From the NCBI GenBank assembly GCA_037903355.1, contig JBAJFE010000004.1, positions 62,001 to 126,000 of the forward strand: a DNA stretch of 64,000 nucleotides. Reading direction: 5' to 3'. Source of the stretch: Trichuris trichiura. Taxonomy: Eukaryota > Nematoda > Enoplea > Trichinellida > Trichuridae. A model generated the notes under the pieces. It ran no database searches. It had not been told where the DNA came from and saw nothing but the letters and a program-made list of their open reading frames with translations. Below are positions 21,195 through 32,595 of this stretch, piece after piece; within the stretch, counting starts at the first letter, position 1; every line of letters begins with the position of its first letter. Both the position numbers and the translations under genes were made by a program.

Positions 21195-21545
21195 TGGATT
21201 TTCAGGATGGAAAATTCTTTATTTCGGCTTTGTCTAGCCCGTTGATAATGTCTGAAACAAAACCGAAGCAAATTTCCTACCAACGAATGGATGAGCAATT
21301 ATTAAGGAAAAAATTCAGAACAAACACTTAGCAAATTCAGAGCTTTCTGGACCGACCTTGTCCCATCGACAGCGATGATGATAATGTCCCGTTGGTCCTG
21401 GAAGCTCCGAATCTGTTAAGTGCTTCTTCTGAATTTTTTCCTCAATAATAGCTCATATATTCGTTGGTAGGGCATTTACTTCGGTTTCGTTTCAGACATT
21501 ATCAACAGGCTGGACAAAGTCGTAACAAAGAATTTTCCATCATGA
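21195..21545 (+). mobile_element. Degenerate palindromic Penelope-derived unit (subfamily C)
   Basis: Inverted arms beginning GATGGAAAATTCTTT (left) and ending AAAGAATTTTCCATC (right). Each holds a version of the CCTACCAACGAATGGATGAG box and remnants of the ribozyme stem (AGAGCTTTCTGGACC, CCTGGAAGCTCCGAA). The CTGACGA core is mutated (TCGACAGC on the minus strand). It is older than the other copies. No clean target duplication was found. Confidence 0.75.
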
Positions 21546-22434
21546 GTTTTTCTAGCTTGAACTAAGATGCATGGTAAATATGCAGCTGCATTTTACGGCA
21601 TTTCTTCGACCACTTACTGCAGATCTTGCCAGAGATTCTATGAGTCCGACTAGTCTGATTCTAGTGTGAGCGTTACAGTAAACGTTTGGCAATTGTTATT
21701 TTTTTAAGAAGAGACACCAACTGTTGAAGGCCTGCTTGTTGATTCTCGGAAACCTCTGTTTGCTGCCTTTACTGCCGCGTTGCTTCTGTTTCCCAATGGT
21801 GCACGCTGTCGAAGACCTCGCGCGCTTTGGGAACCTTTGAAAAAATATTGCGTCTCTTGCTCTCTCTTTTTTTCCAATAGATGTCGCCGGATGACATCCA
21901 GTCAAGCTTGGCAAACAATCCTGACTGTTTTGTCAGCCATAACCTCGATATCGCGAGCCTCTGACCTGTGAATCCTCTTCGGAGTCAACGTTTATCTACT
22001 GTTGTTGTTAATGAGTGGCAGTTATCTGTACGCACATTTTCTAAGTCTAAAGTGCAATTCTCTGGGCAGCAAATCTCAGCATTTCGAGTAACCACGCCCA
22101 GTACGATCGCACTAAAACCGTTTTCGCGTAATACGACTAGGAAAGACCACGTAACAAAGACGAGTTACATTTTCAAAATTCAATTGAATACCTATTCACT
22201 GTAGAGCTTGCAGTATTTAATGGTTTACCAAATCTTAACCGTTCTATCATATTGAACTACCATACCCGCAAAGGCTATTAAAACAGCGGAGAAGTGGCTG
22301 AGAAAAGCTTTACTGACCAAGAAATTAAATAACTGAAGCCATAATCCAATGTCTGTTCCACGTATGAAAATTGTCAATTATTACTGCCAGTCGAATGGTA
22401 AGAAATAAAGGAAGGTCCCATTACTAAGGTACAC
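21546..22434. other. Intergenic stretch
   Basis: No exon recognised. Overlapping open frames near 21700-22200 on both strands show no motif. Confidence 0.4.
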
Positions 22435-23615
22435 TCACTTATATTTTGCCAGGAATGATTGCGCAAAATCTCTTGGTGTAGTAGAATTTGGCAAAGCTTT
22501 CCACCTGTACTGTCGTGATATAGCATCAGCAAGAGCTGTATAGAGACTTAAGCAGCCTTCAGACGGATTGTGCACATGAATGATGCCACCTTCCAGCCAC
22601 GCGTTGTCAGTATTTAGTCTGCTTTTTAAGTAGCCAGCGTAAAACTAAAAACAGCGATGTATGAAAATGAGAACTACATAGCTCGCATCATCTGTTTAGT
22701 TTGAGCCATTACGTTTATCTCAAGCAGGTGGCAGTACAGGCTAGGTTGAGAAAATACTCGCTTTATGAGATCATCACTAATCGTTGCATCTTTCACTCGA
22801 ATCTGAAACAAAAATGAAAGCGCATTTGATTATTCGGCAGGCTTCGTACCACTGGTACAGCAACGTAGTTCTCAATGCTTTCGACGAGCGCTTTATTTGT
22901 CCCATTACTGTACCTAAAATGATTTGGTCATGAAAATGACACGATTTTAAGACAGTTGGGAGTGGTAGTTAATTTAGTCTCTGATTGCATCAGGGTGAAC
23001 CTGTCTGGCATAGTTTTATAAGATTTAGCAAGAAAGAACGCAGGCGCATTCACGAATAGTCCTTTCATCAATGATGAATAGCAACTCTTGCCAAGTTTGA
23101 GATGATATAGAGTCATTAGTTTTCAGCGACAAAATAAATTGCGCATATCTGCTCGTCTTCGACGACAAGGGCTCTCTATCGAGATATTTTTATGATTGCT
23201 AGCGCATCTGGTCCTGTGTGCAGCCTACCTGGTTATTACTAGGTAAATAGCCGAATTTGGTCCGAATTTTTCTAAGTTTCCCTTTCCAGAAAATCCAGTC
23301 CTTTCATAGGGGTTCCTTATCCAATGGTTAGTATTAACCTCCAGACTTTCTGAACTGTCACCTGAAATTTCCAGCACAACTTGTGCTTAAAGAAGTCCGT
23401 GTGGACTGCAAAGTTACAGTTGAAAGAGTCGACATTAACGGTTTCATACAATAGGACGTCTGCGTCCGGTGATTTTAGGTGCTCTGGAAGTCGTAGCCGT
23501 GGTAACTAAACTACTCGCACGTTTTATTATTCTATGAGTTTACGAACATTGCCGATGAGCATACCTCAGTACCTGGATACCTCCATTTTGTGCATAGTTC
23601 TCCAATAGGTACATT
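22435..23615 (-). CDS. NUDT9-type ADP-ribose pyrophosphatase homologue, 5-prime incomplete, Nudix box degenerate
   Basis: No single long ORF, but a chain of minus-strand exons in matching phase: 23615-23565, 23505-23418, 23361-23229, 23175-23040, 22802-22713 and 22644-22435. It reads like NUDT9 or the NUDT9-H domain of TRPM2. Key matches to conserved blocks are WIRNPYERTGFSGKGNLEKF and FGPNSAIYLVITR (family: RNP.GRTGL.GRG.LGRWGPN), KRVFSQ, and GYLKSRLNTDNAWLE followed by IIHVH (family: GYVDDPRNTDNAW.E...H). NUDT9 hydrolyses ADP-ribose in mitochondria. The expected Nudix signature (GG...GE...REF.EEA) is not recognisable; the corresponding exon reads LLFIIDERTIRECAC. Either the protein is catalytically dead, as proposed for vertebrate TRPM2, or one exon was misread. 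The donor after 23040 (GTTCTT) is weak. The N-terminal exon is missing. Confidence 0.7.
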
Positions 23616-24373
23616 CTACAAGAGAAGATAACTTAGTGCAAGCGTAATCAAGTGCTGATCGACCAGCCTGCAATTCTTTTTACTCTCTTTCACTTTAGCG
23701 CGTCTTAAACACGTTGATGCAATTTACCAAACGTCACAACCGTAAGATAACCACACGTGATGAGACGCGTTAACGGCTTACCGGGATGCGCCCAGAGGGC
23801 GTGTTCTGATAGCAAAGGGCAGCGATTGGTCTGTCACAACCGTTTATTTCTGCTGCGACCTGGCAATCCATTTTTAGCAATGACGAGTACATTCCGGGAA
23901 TAGCATGTAATCCGCAGCGGGACTAGAAAATGGATGAATGTGCAAAATAGTCGTCGAGAACTTCCAGAACACAAAGGACGATTCGCTCAATAAAGTTTTA
24001 GCGTCTTTGGAAAAGTCTTTGTCATTTCCGAATGCCATTGACAAAAAACAATATCAAATAAAAATAAAGAGTGGGCTGTTGATAACTTTGTTTTCATTTG
24101 TCTGCTTGATTGCAAAGAAATTTGCAAAATACAACGGTTTCTACCGGGTATTTAACTTGTCTATCTCTACTGACGTGAACATTTACCGTGCAGACAAGTT
24201 CACATAGTAATCCATTTAGATTTTTACCAGATTTTTATCAGTTTTGAAAAAGGATAAAAGTGCTGCTGAACGTAGCAGTAAAGCATTTCTTGTCTTGCCT
24301 TCTGGAAACGAAGGCATTGGTCGGTTCAGCATTATTTTTAATCGACGAATTATAACTCACGGGTATTTGATTT

Positions 24374-24592
24374 ACCGTATTTCACGGCCTATAAGTACAC
24401 CCCTCTACCTAAGTAATGGGTGGTAATAATTGGCCCAGTTGGTACTTCCTAGGCTCGCATTCTACTTATTAGTCCTATGAGTTGAACAGCAATTCTTCTA
24501 CCTCAATTAGACTCACTAAGTGATTAACTGGGCCAATCATTACTACCCATTACTTAGGTAGAGGGGTGTACTTATAGGCCGTGAAATACGGT
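24374..24592. mobile_element. MITE with 67-bp terminal inverted repeats
   Basis: 219-bp element starting ACCGTATTTCACGGCCTATA and ending in its reverse complement. The arms match with about two differences over 67 bp. It is flanked by ATTT on both sides, a possible 4-bp target duplication. It has no coding capacity. The high arm identity suggests recent movement or gene conversion. Confidence 0.82.
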
Positions 24593-24619
24593 ATTTATTT
24601 ACAGTAAACGCCCTGCCTT

Positions 24620-24671
24620 CAGCGGTTGAATTAACAGACGTAGTTGTTTACCTTTGTTAATTCAACCGCTG
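24620..24671. repeat. Perfect 17-bp palindrome hairpin
   Basis: CAGCGGTTGAATTAACA and its reverse complement separated by about 18 bp. It could be a tiny MITE remnant or a hairpin RNA; nothing else supports either. Confidence 0.6.
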
Positions 24672-25102
24672 ACTACGGGAAACGATGCGCCACCTGAAAG
24701 CTCCTGTGTTTCCTTATTTTTTTACGCGTAGAAGACGGGATTTTTACTGTAAAAAATGAATCCTCTACTTCGTGAGAGTGTACGGCCGCGTAAAAAATCT
24801 GTTTGCCTCACGTGTATTTCTGATTCCGTTACTATTGCAGGTTTAATACGTTATTATGTTTGAAGTGGAAGAAATAACCGCGGTCAGTGAAGAAAGATGC
24901 CATCTTTCATACAATTTTTTTTCAGAAAAGGACCAATACAGCAATTATATCCCATATCTTTACAAATACGCCTCTGACAATAACTAGGAAAGTATAGTTC
25001 CACTTCTCAACGGCATCTGGTATTCACAACTCCATTAAAGCAACTAATGCTAACCGTCTTGGTCAATAACAAAAAATGCCTTCGCGATGCAGCATGAACG
25101 AT

Positions 25103-25175
25103 AAACGTTATTTTCTTTCATGTGAGATATTTTTGAGCACCCGCAAAAATATCTTACGTTTAAAAAATAACGTTT
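25103..25175. ncRNA. Pre-miRNA-sized imperfect hairpin
   Basis: Arms of about 32 nt (AAACGTTATTTT at the base, AGATATTTTTG at the loop side) fold with an 8-nt loop and a mismatched middle. The size, small loop and central bulge fit a miRNA precursor, but an AT-rich MITE relic would look the same. No known miRNA seed is recognised. Confidence 0.3.
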
Positions 25176-25511
25176 CTATGCAAATGAAAACTCTTATTAC
25201 GCATTGCATCACGTATTGTGATTAAGGTTTTAATCTGTCTGTTGACTCTTTTTCGTAGGCGCTTGCTTGAAACGATTGAAATGCTAGATTGTAACAAAGA
25301 AAGATGAACAGCGAAGATTTCTATGCAGCAGAGTCCTTAAGCTGGATCGTCTATTTGTTATTTGGTTTCTGCGATTTGGCGATGAATTGTTAAATTAGGT
25401 GGTTGGCGTAAAGATAATCTCCAGTGGTCAATTTATCTGTTCATAACAAATAAGAAACTGATTTTGCCTGGATATTGCCACGCTTTTTAAATAAGTTAAC
25501 AGATTGCTTAC

Positions 25512-25750
25512 TTTGTCTTCACGCGAGCAGGTCCCATATATCGTATATCTCGCGATTACATATGGAGTTCCGTTTCTGCGCCGGCATACGTCAAATTCTT
25601 CCAGATAGAGAAGCCGAATATTGATAGATCTGACAGATGACAGTTTACTCAAAATGTAAGTATGCATTTCCTTCTGAAGCGCTTTCTCCTTGTCATCCCA
25701 TTTTGGAATCTCTTGTACGGCTGTCTGCAAATGCATACAAGTAAATTCTG
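25512..25750 (-). CDS. Candidate internal exon of an unknown gene
   Basis: 79 codons between a good acceptor (CTTCATACAG) and a good donor (GTAAGC), starting in phase 1 and ending in phase 0. The product contains EKALQKEMHTYILSKLSSVR, a likely amphipathic helix, and then GTPYVIARYTIYGTC, a possible beta segment. The pattern is vaguely like a SEA domain, but not enough to name it. No partner exon was identified on either side. Confidence 0.35.
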
Positions 25751-26529
25751 CTGTATGAAGAAAGAATTCATGTTTCGTTTGAAACACCTATTTTGTGACT
25801 TAAAAACTTTACAACAGTGTTCTCATATTTGTGTGTGGCAAATACAGGCTATACACATTGCCGTTCATCTGGAAATCAGAGCAGTAGGTTTCGACTAACT
25901 TTATTGTAGCAATGCAATGCTCTCTTCAACTGTTATTGTCAAACGCTGCTATAAACTTGTCTTACGAAGTAAGCTATTAGAAATGCTGTTTGACTTAAGT
26001 GCGATTGTCTCAGAAGGTTACCAACGATGAAGAAGATAATGGTAGACTGAAATACCTGCACGAGCGAAGAGACTGTTAGAAGGCACAGGAGAACCATTGT
26101 AGCTCCAAATGAACTGATGCCGGCCCGCTTGTTAGTGGTTTTTTATAGGACAATTTTGTTTTAAGATGATAATCTATAATAGAATGTATGTTCAACATAC
26201 TGCTTACGTTGCTAACGCGTTCCTTTATGAGCGTTTATCTTTATCACGCCTTTCCTTGTGCTTTACAGATTGAGCTATTAGAAGTACTCTTCATGTGATT
26301 AATGTAATTCTGCTAAATGTGTGAATTTGCTTATTCTAACTGCTGCAGCTGCCTTGTGCACTCGCTGTTTCGTTGTCCCTCTGAAATAGCGTTTGCAATT
26401 ACATTCGGATTCATAACTTTTTTTCTAACAACAAATGAGGCCAGGACGTTTGCAACGGATGATAGTTTCAGAAAGCGCAATTTGGAACTGTTTCCATTTG
26501 TTACATTTACCACGGGCGCAAAGCAATGA

Positions 26530-26770
26530 GAATTTCTCTTTAACATGAATGCCTGAAAAGCATTTGGCCTTGTCGCAGTTCTGCATTGACATCTTCTACA
26601 TAAGAAAAGAGGAGTTGTTATACTGGTCTTGTTCGAAGTTAATGGTCTAGAAAGAACTAGGCGAGTTAGTAACTCCTCTAGCCAAATACATTCCCTCCCT
26701 ATAAGATGCCAATGCACAGCTGCCACAATGCCAAACTTTACAGTGCGTTTTCAATCTATTCGAGACTTTA
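26530..26770. repeat. Foldback repeat, family F, copy 1
   Basis: Imperfect inverted arms of about 100 bp meet near 26650, with shared segments such as GCATTGACATCTTCTA and its counterpart TAAGATGCCAATGC. The right arm is similar to that of the copy at 46.96-47.18 kb (CAAATACATTCC, then ATGCCA.TGCACA.CTGCCA), so this is a dispersed family. Confidence 0.65.
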
Positions 26771-26930
26771 GCCCATCCCATGTCCGTCGTAATAATTTTC
26801 AGATCCAACACCTATTCCCCAATAGCGATCGTTTTTTAATTCATTCTCAGTTTGCGTTGTGTGACGATGTGCGGACTTTACATTTTCTGGCTCCTTCAAC
26901 AGCTTGACACTTTCAACATGGATATTCATT

Positions 26931-27340
26931 TCGAAAGACAGGATGTCTTTTAACAGGCTTGAACAGTTTCATAGTAAATCTTCAGATTCACGGGTTTGGC
27001 CTGTTGGATGTATCTGTAAGTAAACTTCAAAGTGCCCTACCAACGGATGGATGAGCAAATTGTAAGACAAAATACAGAACAATTCGTATACCGTACGTTT
27101 CAGAACTGCTCGTGTTCCGTCGTCAGCAGTGTTAGGGAGCTAATGCCTCGATTCTTCAATCCACTCCGTAACACTGCTGACGACGGAACACGAGCAGTTC
27201 CTAAAGAAACGTACGGTATACGAATTGTTCTGTATTTTCTCTTACAATTTGCTCATCCATCCGTTGGTAGGGCACTTTGAAGTTTACTTACAGATACATC
27301 CAACAGGCCAAACCCGTGAATCTGAAGATCTACTATGAAA
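26931..27340 (+). mobile_element. ORF-less palindromic Penelope-derived unit (subfamily D) with 13-bp target duplication
   Basis: Exactly 410 bp between two copies of ATGGATATTCATT (26918-26930 and 27341-27353). It has the same architecture as the unit at 8746-9155, yet its sequence outside the conserved box and the ribozyme core is largely different. Both arms contain CTACCAACGGATGGATGAG or its complement. The arms are joined by an unrelated centre of about 40 bp (27131-27170). Plus- and minus-strand ribozymes are present; the minus one looks intact. Confidence 0.88.
27090..27131 (-). ncRNA. Hammerhead ribozyme with variant stem III (ACGT)
   Basis: Minus strand: CACTG, CTGACGA, stem GGAAC/GTTCT around ACGAGCA, GAAA whose last A starts the palindrome ACGT, then A as the cleavage base and CGGT, which can pair with ACTG of stem I (one G-U pair). 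Helix III is again a 4-nt palindrome but of a different sequence from the AGCT of other subfamilies. The plus-strand partner at 27173-27215 has TAAA in place of GAAA. Confidence 0.65.
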
Positions 27341-27353
27341 ATGGATATTCATT

Positions 27354-28403
27354 CAGGAAATAACGGTAAAAATTAAATATCAACCTTAGACGTTTTAGAT
27401 GCATTGAAGGAAATGTTCACAAGCCAACAAAATATAATATGATTTTGAGAATCTCATTATAACATTGGTTTTCATCTTAGAAAAAATCTAAAAAGCCTTT
27501 TTAGCAAAATGGATCCTCCTTCGTAGTCTCTTTTCCGTCAGGTACAAGCAAGTGTTAGATTGGACTTTAGCACGGATTTCGTGCGCGTACTTGACTGGAT
27601 CAATCCATTCATTTCTTCATCATATAGCAGTGCTATGGAATAAACTCCAAGCCGAAGTGTTGATTAAGAAAAAAGAAACTGGTGTTCTCGACTTCGTTAA
27701 AATGCAGCTTGTTCCATGTGTCCTTTTGCCGTTAGAATTTGGAGATTGGGTATAGTTTTAAGTCTCCTTGCCTATCGCTTGAACTGCTACCATCCACACA
27801 GTATTAATGAAGAAAAGCAAGTGAGGCATTATATATTCAGCTTTGTCCTTCTGCTTTCTTCGACTGGTAAATAATGTAAACTGCTCAGCAAATAGTTCAT
27901 TCACTAGACCTTGAAGTATGACACTTAAAGTGTTCTTCCGACTTTATGCCCGTTATAGAGAAGGCGCCTTCTGCCGAATACGTTAATAATTAACAACCGG
28001 CTTTTCAAAGTACCGACAGTAACTGAACCAGTTAAGGTTTGCGCTCTCTTCATAATTGTGTTTATAAAATATGCCGTTCAAGTGATTTTGCAGCGGCAAG
28101 TTACACGCGAACTAACGATGCATTAAACTTTGAGGATGTGCGACTGGATATTATGTATTTCAGTAATAGTTGGTGACAAAATTTGTAAGAAGAAAGGAGA
28201 CGGATCGTGCACCAAAGTAAAGAATAAAGGTAGGCTAATTATGACATCAACCACAGTTAGCAACAATGAAATATATATTTGGCTAGCAGTGCTTTAAAGC
28301 AAGCAGATTACTTATAACAACTTGTCTCCACTTATTCGAAGGATCAAAAAATAAAGTTGAAGGTAAGACATGGCATTCTTGTAACGCTCAGCACCTATTA
28401 ATG
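27354..28403. other. AT-rich stretch with a possible non-LTR retrotransposon scrap
   Basis: Mostly featureless. The frame at 27552-27755 contains HHIAVLWNKLQAEVL, then DFVKMQL. This resembles the last residues of LINE-type RT ORFs (typically ..LWN.LP..V....S...FK..L). It is too short and weak to classify. Confidence 0.25.
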
Positions 28404-29810
28404 CAGGTAGTTCTCGCATAACGCGTTTTCCGCTCGAAGGCGTTTTTACTGGCTGGAAAGTGTGCCTGTGTCTGTGTATGTGTACGCGCCAAAGTTTCCC
28501 TGCGTTTTCATTCACTGAGAGTAAACACAGACCGCGCCCTGATCTTATACGCATTCTTCAATCCACGCGCAGTCGAGGCATTGATTCTATTGTGAGAAAA
28601 ACTTTTACGATTCGTGCCAGATGCCATAATCTCAGTATGGCTATTAAGAACATTGTGGAAGCCTGGAATGATGCGTCGAAACAGTGCATGCATATTGTTT
28701 GCCGGAAACTTATCCAAAATCTGATCTGTGATTTTCATTTGTGCCTCATATTAAATTACGCGACTACTGAAAGCTGCACCCAGTTGTCAAACAAGCTAGG
28801 CTTTGAAGAATTGGAGTGTCACAATGTTAAAGACCTTTTCTCTTTTCTTACGGTGAACCACCCGTTCTCAGAGCAACGTTCAGTATTTAAAAAACTTTAT
28901 TTACCGGCGAAGCTTTCGGGTCCAGCCATGAGAACGGGTCGTTCACCGCAAGGAAGGAAAGAAAATTTATTCAACACGTTTTAAGAATGGAGGAATGAAG
29001 ATATTAAAGGCATTTTGTATTTTCGATGGAATAAGCTAACTCCAGGTGAGCTGCAGGGGAAGCAAAAAAAGAGAAGTATCAGATAATGATAAGAATCAGG
29101 AAATTTCTCCGCTACAACTAACGATTGCTGAGCCCTAGAAACTATTGAGTGCGACTAAAGTAGCTGGAAAACAGTGATTGTAACCCAGTACGCAGCAGGA
29201 TTGCTATAAGAGGTATTCAAGCTAGCTTGGAGCCATATAAGCAACTGCTGTACGAAAGAATAAGGTTTGAAAAATAAAACAAGTTCGAATTCTATTTTAG
29301 GGCAATGGAAAAACATTGTGAGGACGAGCAAGCGCTACCTACTACGTCTAGGACTTCAGTTCGTCCGTACCTATGCATAGCGAGATTTTGAAGAAGCGAG
29401 CCCAGCGAATTTCCATTCTCTTTTCAAGGTACCTGATTATTTATTTTAGAAATGAGGATTCTTTCTTTAAGCTAAAGATTAAAGCATGTCGTCCCTGGAA
29501 GCCACTTTGAACTCCATCTGCTGTAGGGTTATCCCGTTAGTATATCGTTGCCATAAGGGGAAAAAGCATGTTATTCAGATACTGTGAGATGAGAATTAGA
29601 TAGTTTTTCGTGTCTAACAGTTGAATAAATAGCTCAGTTGCAACGCAGTTTGTTTACTTCTTTTCTTCGTTGTTGTTTACAAGCGAACAAGATATCTGAG
29701 ACTTTGAATCAAATCGTGATCTTGCTGTACTGTTTACGTGTGGTCCCATAACGCGAGGTTTTTTAGGATTTTCAAGTGACCAAGTTCTCGCGTTATACGA
29801 GAACTACCTG
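28404..29810 (+). mobile_element. Decayed pogo/Tigger-type DNA transposon
   Basis: Terminal inverted repeats of about 22 bp (left end CAGGTAGTTCTCGCATAACG) enclose 1.4 kb. The end sequence starting CAG and containing GTTCTCG.ATAACG resembles Tigger-family ends, although a clean TA target duplication is not seen. Inside, the frame 28460-28984 contains IKNIVEAWNDASKQCMHIVC, similar to the segment after the DDE domain of Tigger/jerky transposases (..EAW..V...T....W.KL). The rest of the transposase is gone. A smaller foldback (GGTGAACCACCCGTTCTCA near 28852 and its complement near 28930-28950) is nested inside. Confidence 0.55.
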
Positions 29811-32595
29811 TGTATGCTAAAAGCTGCTGACTTGTTCGAACTGCAATTACTGTAAAAGATTAACGAATATCAATGGCCGCGCTTGCAACAAAACAGCTGC
29901 GTTTTAGGCATTCAAAGTAAATTTTAAGAAATTATAATTCCTGCGCATCTGATTTTCCTTGAGCATATGTACGACACTTCTGCATTGGCAGAGCTGTTTT
30001 CAATAAAAGCTAAAAATTCCAGGCATGTCTTTACAGCCTTTACTCAGCATAAACGGTCGCATCGTTATTCAGAGCAGTTTTCTCATATTGGTTAACTAAC
30101 AAAAAAAAACAGTTGGTTGAGGTTAGTGCTTACAACGTTTTTTGCTGACCGTCGGACCAGTTTGTTCTCCGGAAGCTTTGTTTTTCTCACCGTCATCTTA
30201 TCCAAATGAATCAGTTTTTCCTGGCATTAATTAGTTATGATTCAGCAGGGATACCACTGCGTAACAGTCACCATGAGCATTGTTCCTCTTATCAAACCGA
30301 TTTTTGCTAGACAAAAACAAGCGTTGAAATTGAGGAAGAACACGTAATGTCCACGTGGGCAGCCATGTTCAATTTAAGGTAGCTGCGGTATGATCGCAGA
30401 GAGGTGAACATTTCAAGTGACGCATATCATAGCCACCGCAAAACATAAGCTGTACGTTGTAGCATTTCACTTCGCTTCTATCAATGCTTTCCCGTTTGTC
30501 CCACTGCTATGAGCGACATAGTTTAATATCGTTGCTTGGATAATGTGCCACACCATTAATATCGTCACGTGGATTAGGATCACAAGTTCTGTTGTGATGT
30601 CTGCCGCTGTCAACGGAATTCACCTTTGTAGAGTATAACTTTACTAATAGAAATCAACCTGACGCTTTCAGGACCCAATTGGTCCTATTATCAACGGAAT
30701 CAAATTTTCTTTTTCATCTGGTTTCATCAGGTCACTAATGGCTTGTCGATTTTGTCACTACTAATCTGGTAGGACCACGTAGAGTAGAGTTACAATTTTT
30801 TACAGGCTTGTTAACGTAGTTGCAAGCCATTATTACCATGGTTGTTGGGGATCCATGCCTTTTTGCCTCTTTGGTCTGCGCGGTATCTTCCCATTGAACT
30901 AATAGTTAAATCAACGTTCGCAAATATCGTAGGTGAATCTTTTTTGCTGGACTTGTGGAAAGTGTTTACCAACAAGTATTTTCGAAGGCACGATGGTAAG
31001 GATAGCGCAAGTGACCAGGTGGCACAATGGGAAGAAACGAAGTATAGTTGGCTTGCATGGTGTGCCTGTATTCAAGCAGCGTCTCTGCGAGTGCAGTTGG
31101 CGTGACCATATAGGGTTTTCTTCTGCTCTTATGCCATTGCGAAGCATGGATTTTAAAAAAATACAGTACTTCAAGCGCTTTCTTGAAATTTCATAAGCTA
31201 CACTCTTAGACATACGCATGAAAAGTTTGACCGTAGGCAAAGCAGGTTGCCTCATTCCGTGAATCCCTATTTCTTGGAATGAGTCAACCTGGTTGAAGAG
31301 CGGCGAGCAGGGTCTGTGCTGTTCGAGAGGACAAAGATGTTCAGTGGATCCCCATGCTACACCGCGAAGTCGATAAACATATCTTTAACTGCAATGAAGC
31401 GCAGAGAGCACTTGATAGCCGTAACTCTATATCGTCTGTAGCTCTGCCATCCGGAGCCGTGCCACTCACAAAAAATATCTTCACCGGAGTCTGGTTTGAA
31501 CACTATGCATATATCTTTAAGCACATCGAAGTGCAGCCAACATAGCGTCTCCTTATCTGCTTTGTCTTCTGAGATTTATGATACTGTTAGTCTTGCGATT
31601 TTTCCTCCTGTAGGAACATTCAACCATTTTCCCTGCAGAGATAACAGGCGTACAGTATAAGCATGTGACCAGATAGTATAATAGAGAATATGCTGCGAAA
31701 AAAATTTATGAATTACCGCAATGTCATTCAAGCCTTCAAAGATTAAATGAAATTTTTTAAGACTAGAAGATTAACCGCGGATTCAGGTCTATGCGGCGCC
31801 GCATCAAGCCATGAAATTCAGATTGTTCGTTTTAGGTAGCCATAAGGAATTTAATGCAAAGCGCCATACATCTTACTACATAGTCGTATCTTCTACTAGT
31901 TCTTAGCTTAAATTCTTCTCAACACACTTCGTCATCAAAGCAGAACATCATTAAAGATGTAATTCAGCTTTTTGCCGTCGCCAAAGCAGTCAGACCTTTC
32001 TAAGTCTTCACTTAGCTGATGTGTGCATGCAACAACTTATGGCTCTTTTAGCCCACCGATCAAAGTTAACTAACTTTTTGTAGTAAAGTATCGAAGGTGT
32101 TGGAAGCCTGCTTATCTGGACGTTCAATTTGCACATGTCCAATGACAGTGTATTATTTTCACATCTATCAAACGTAGGTGCCAGCTGTATACTGGTAGAA
32201 CACCTAGGCGTGCTAGTAGTGAGCAAAATAAGAGCTTTGAAAAAAGGAGATTACCTTTACGAGAAACAGTGAAGTTAATTAATGGAAAGAAGGTAAAAGC
32301 AATTTATTCTTACCTATTACAACTTCATTTCGTGCAGAGTAGCCGCAGAACTGACCAGCTGCGCAGACTGAGAAGCGAAAGTGAACGTTTAAACCCATAC
32401 TCTTTAAACTATAATTCAACGTGTGCTTGCCAAGGATATACTGTAAAACAAGGATGTGCAAGTTCTTTTTAAGCATCGGTAGCAAACTACCTACTCATCA
32501 TTTAGGTACGGAAAAGGAAGCACGCTTCAGTCAAAGAAAAAAGTATTGCTTACATGCACATAAAGAACATCGTAGTTTTGCGATCAAAATTTTTA
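29811..32595. other. Gene-poor AT-rich stretch
   Basis: No exon with convincing splice sites or family motif was found. Open frames at 30842-31255 on both strands and at 31354-31545 have no recognisable content. A distal promoter or undetected small exons cannot be excluded. Confidence 0.4.

Larger units (their letters stand above)
23616..25511. other. Intergenic stretch with small palindromes
   Basis: Contains the MITE and two hairpins listed separately. The 89-residue open frame at 23938-24207 has a central hydrophobic segment but no recognisable family. The missing NUDT9 N-terminal exon may be near 23.6-24 kb. Confidence 0.35.

Noticed and set aside
24374..24671. Repeat array suggestive of CRISPR
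   Set aside because: The window is eukaryotic; the repeats are two inverted-repeat hairpins, not direct repeats with spacers.
26629..26907. 92-codon frame across the family F foldback
   Set aside because: It spans the inverted repeat and has no family motif; not a gene.
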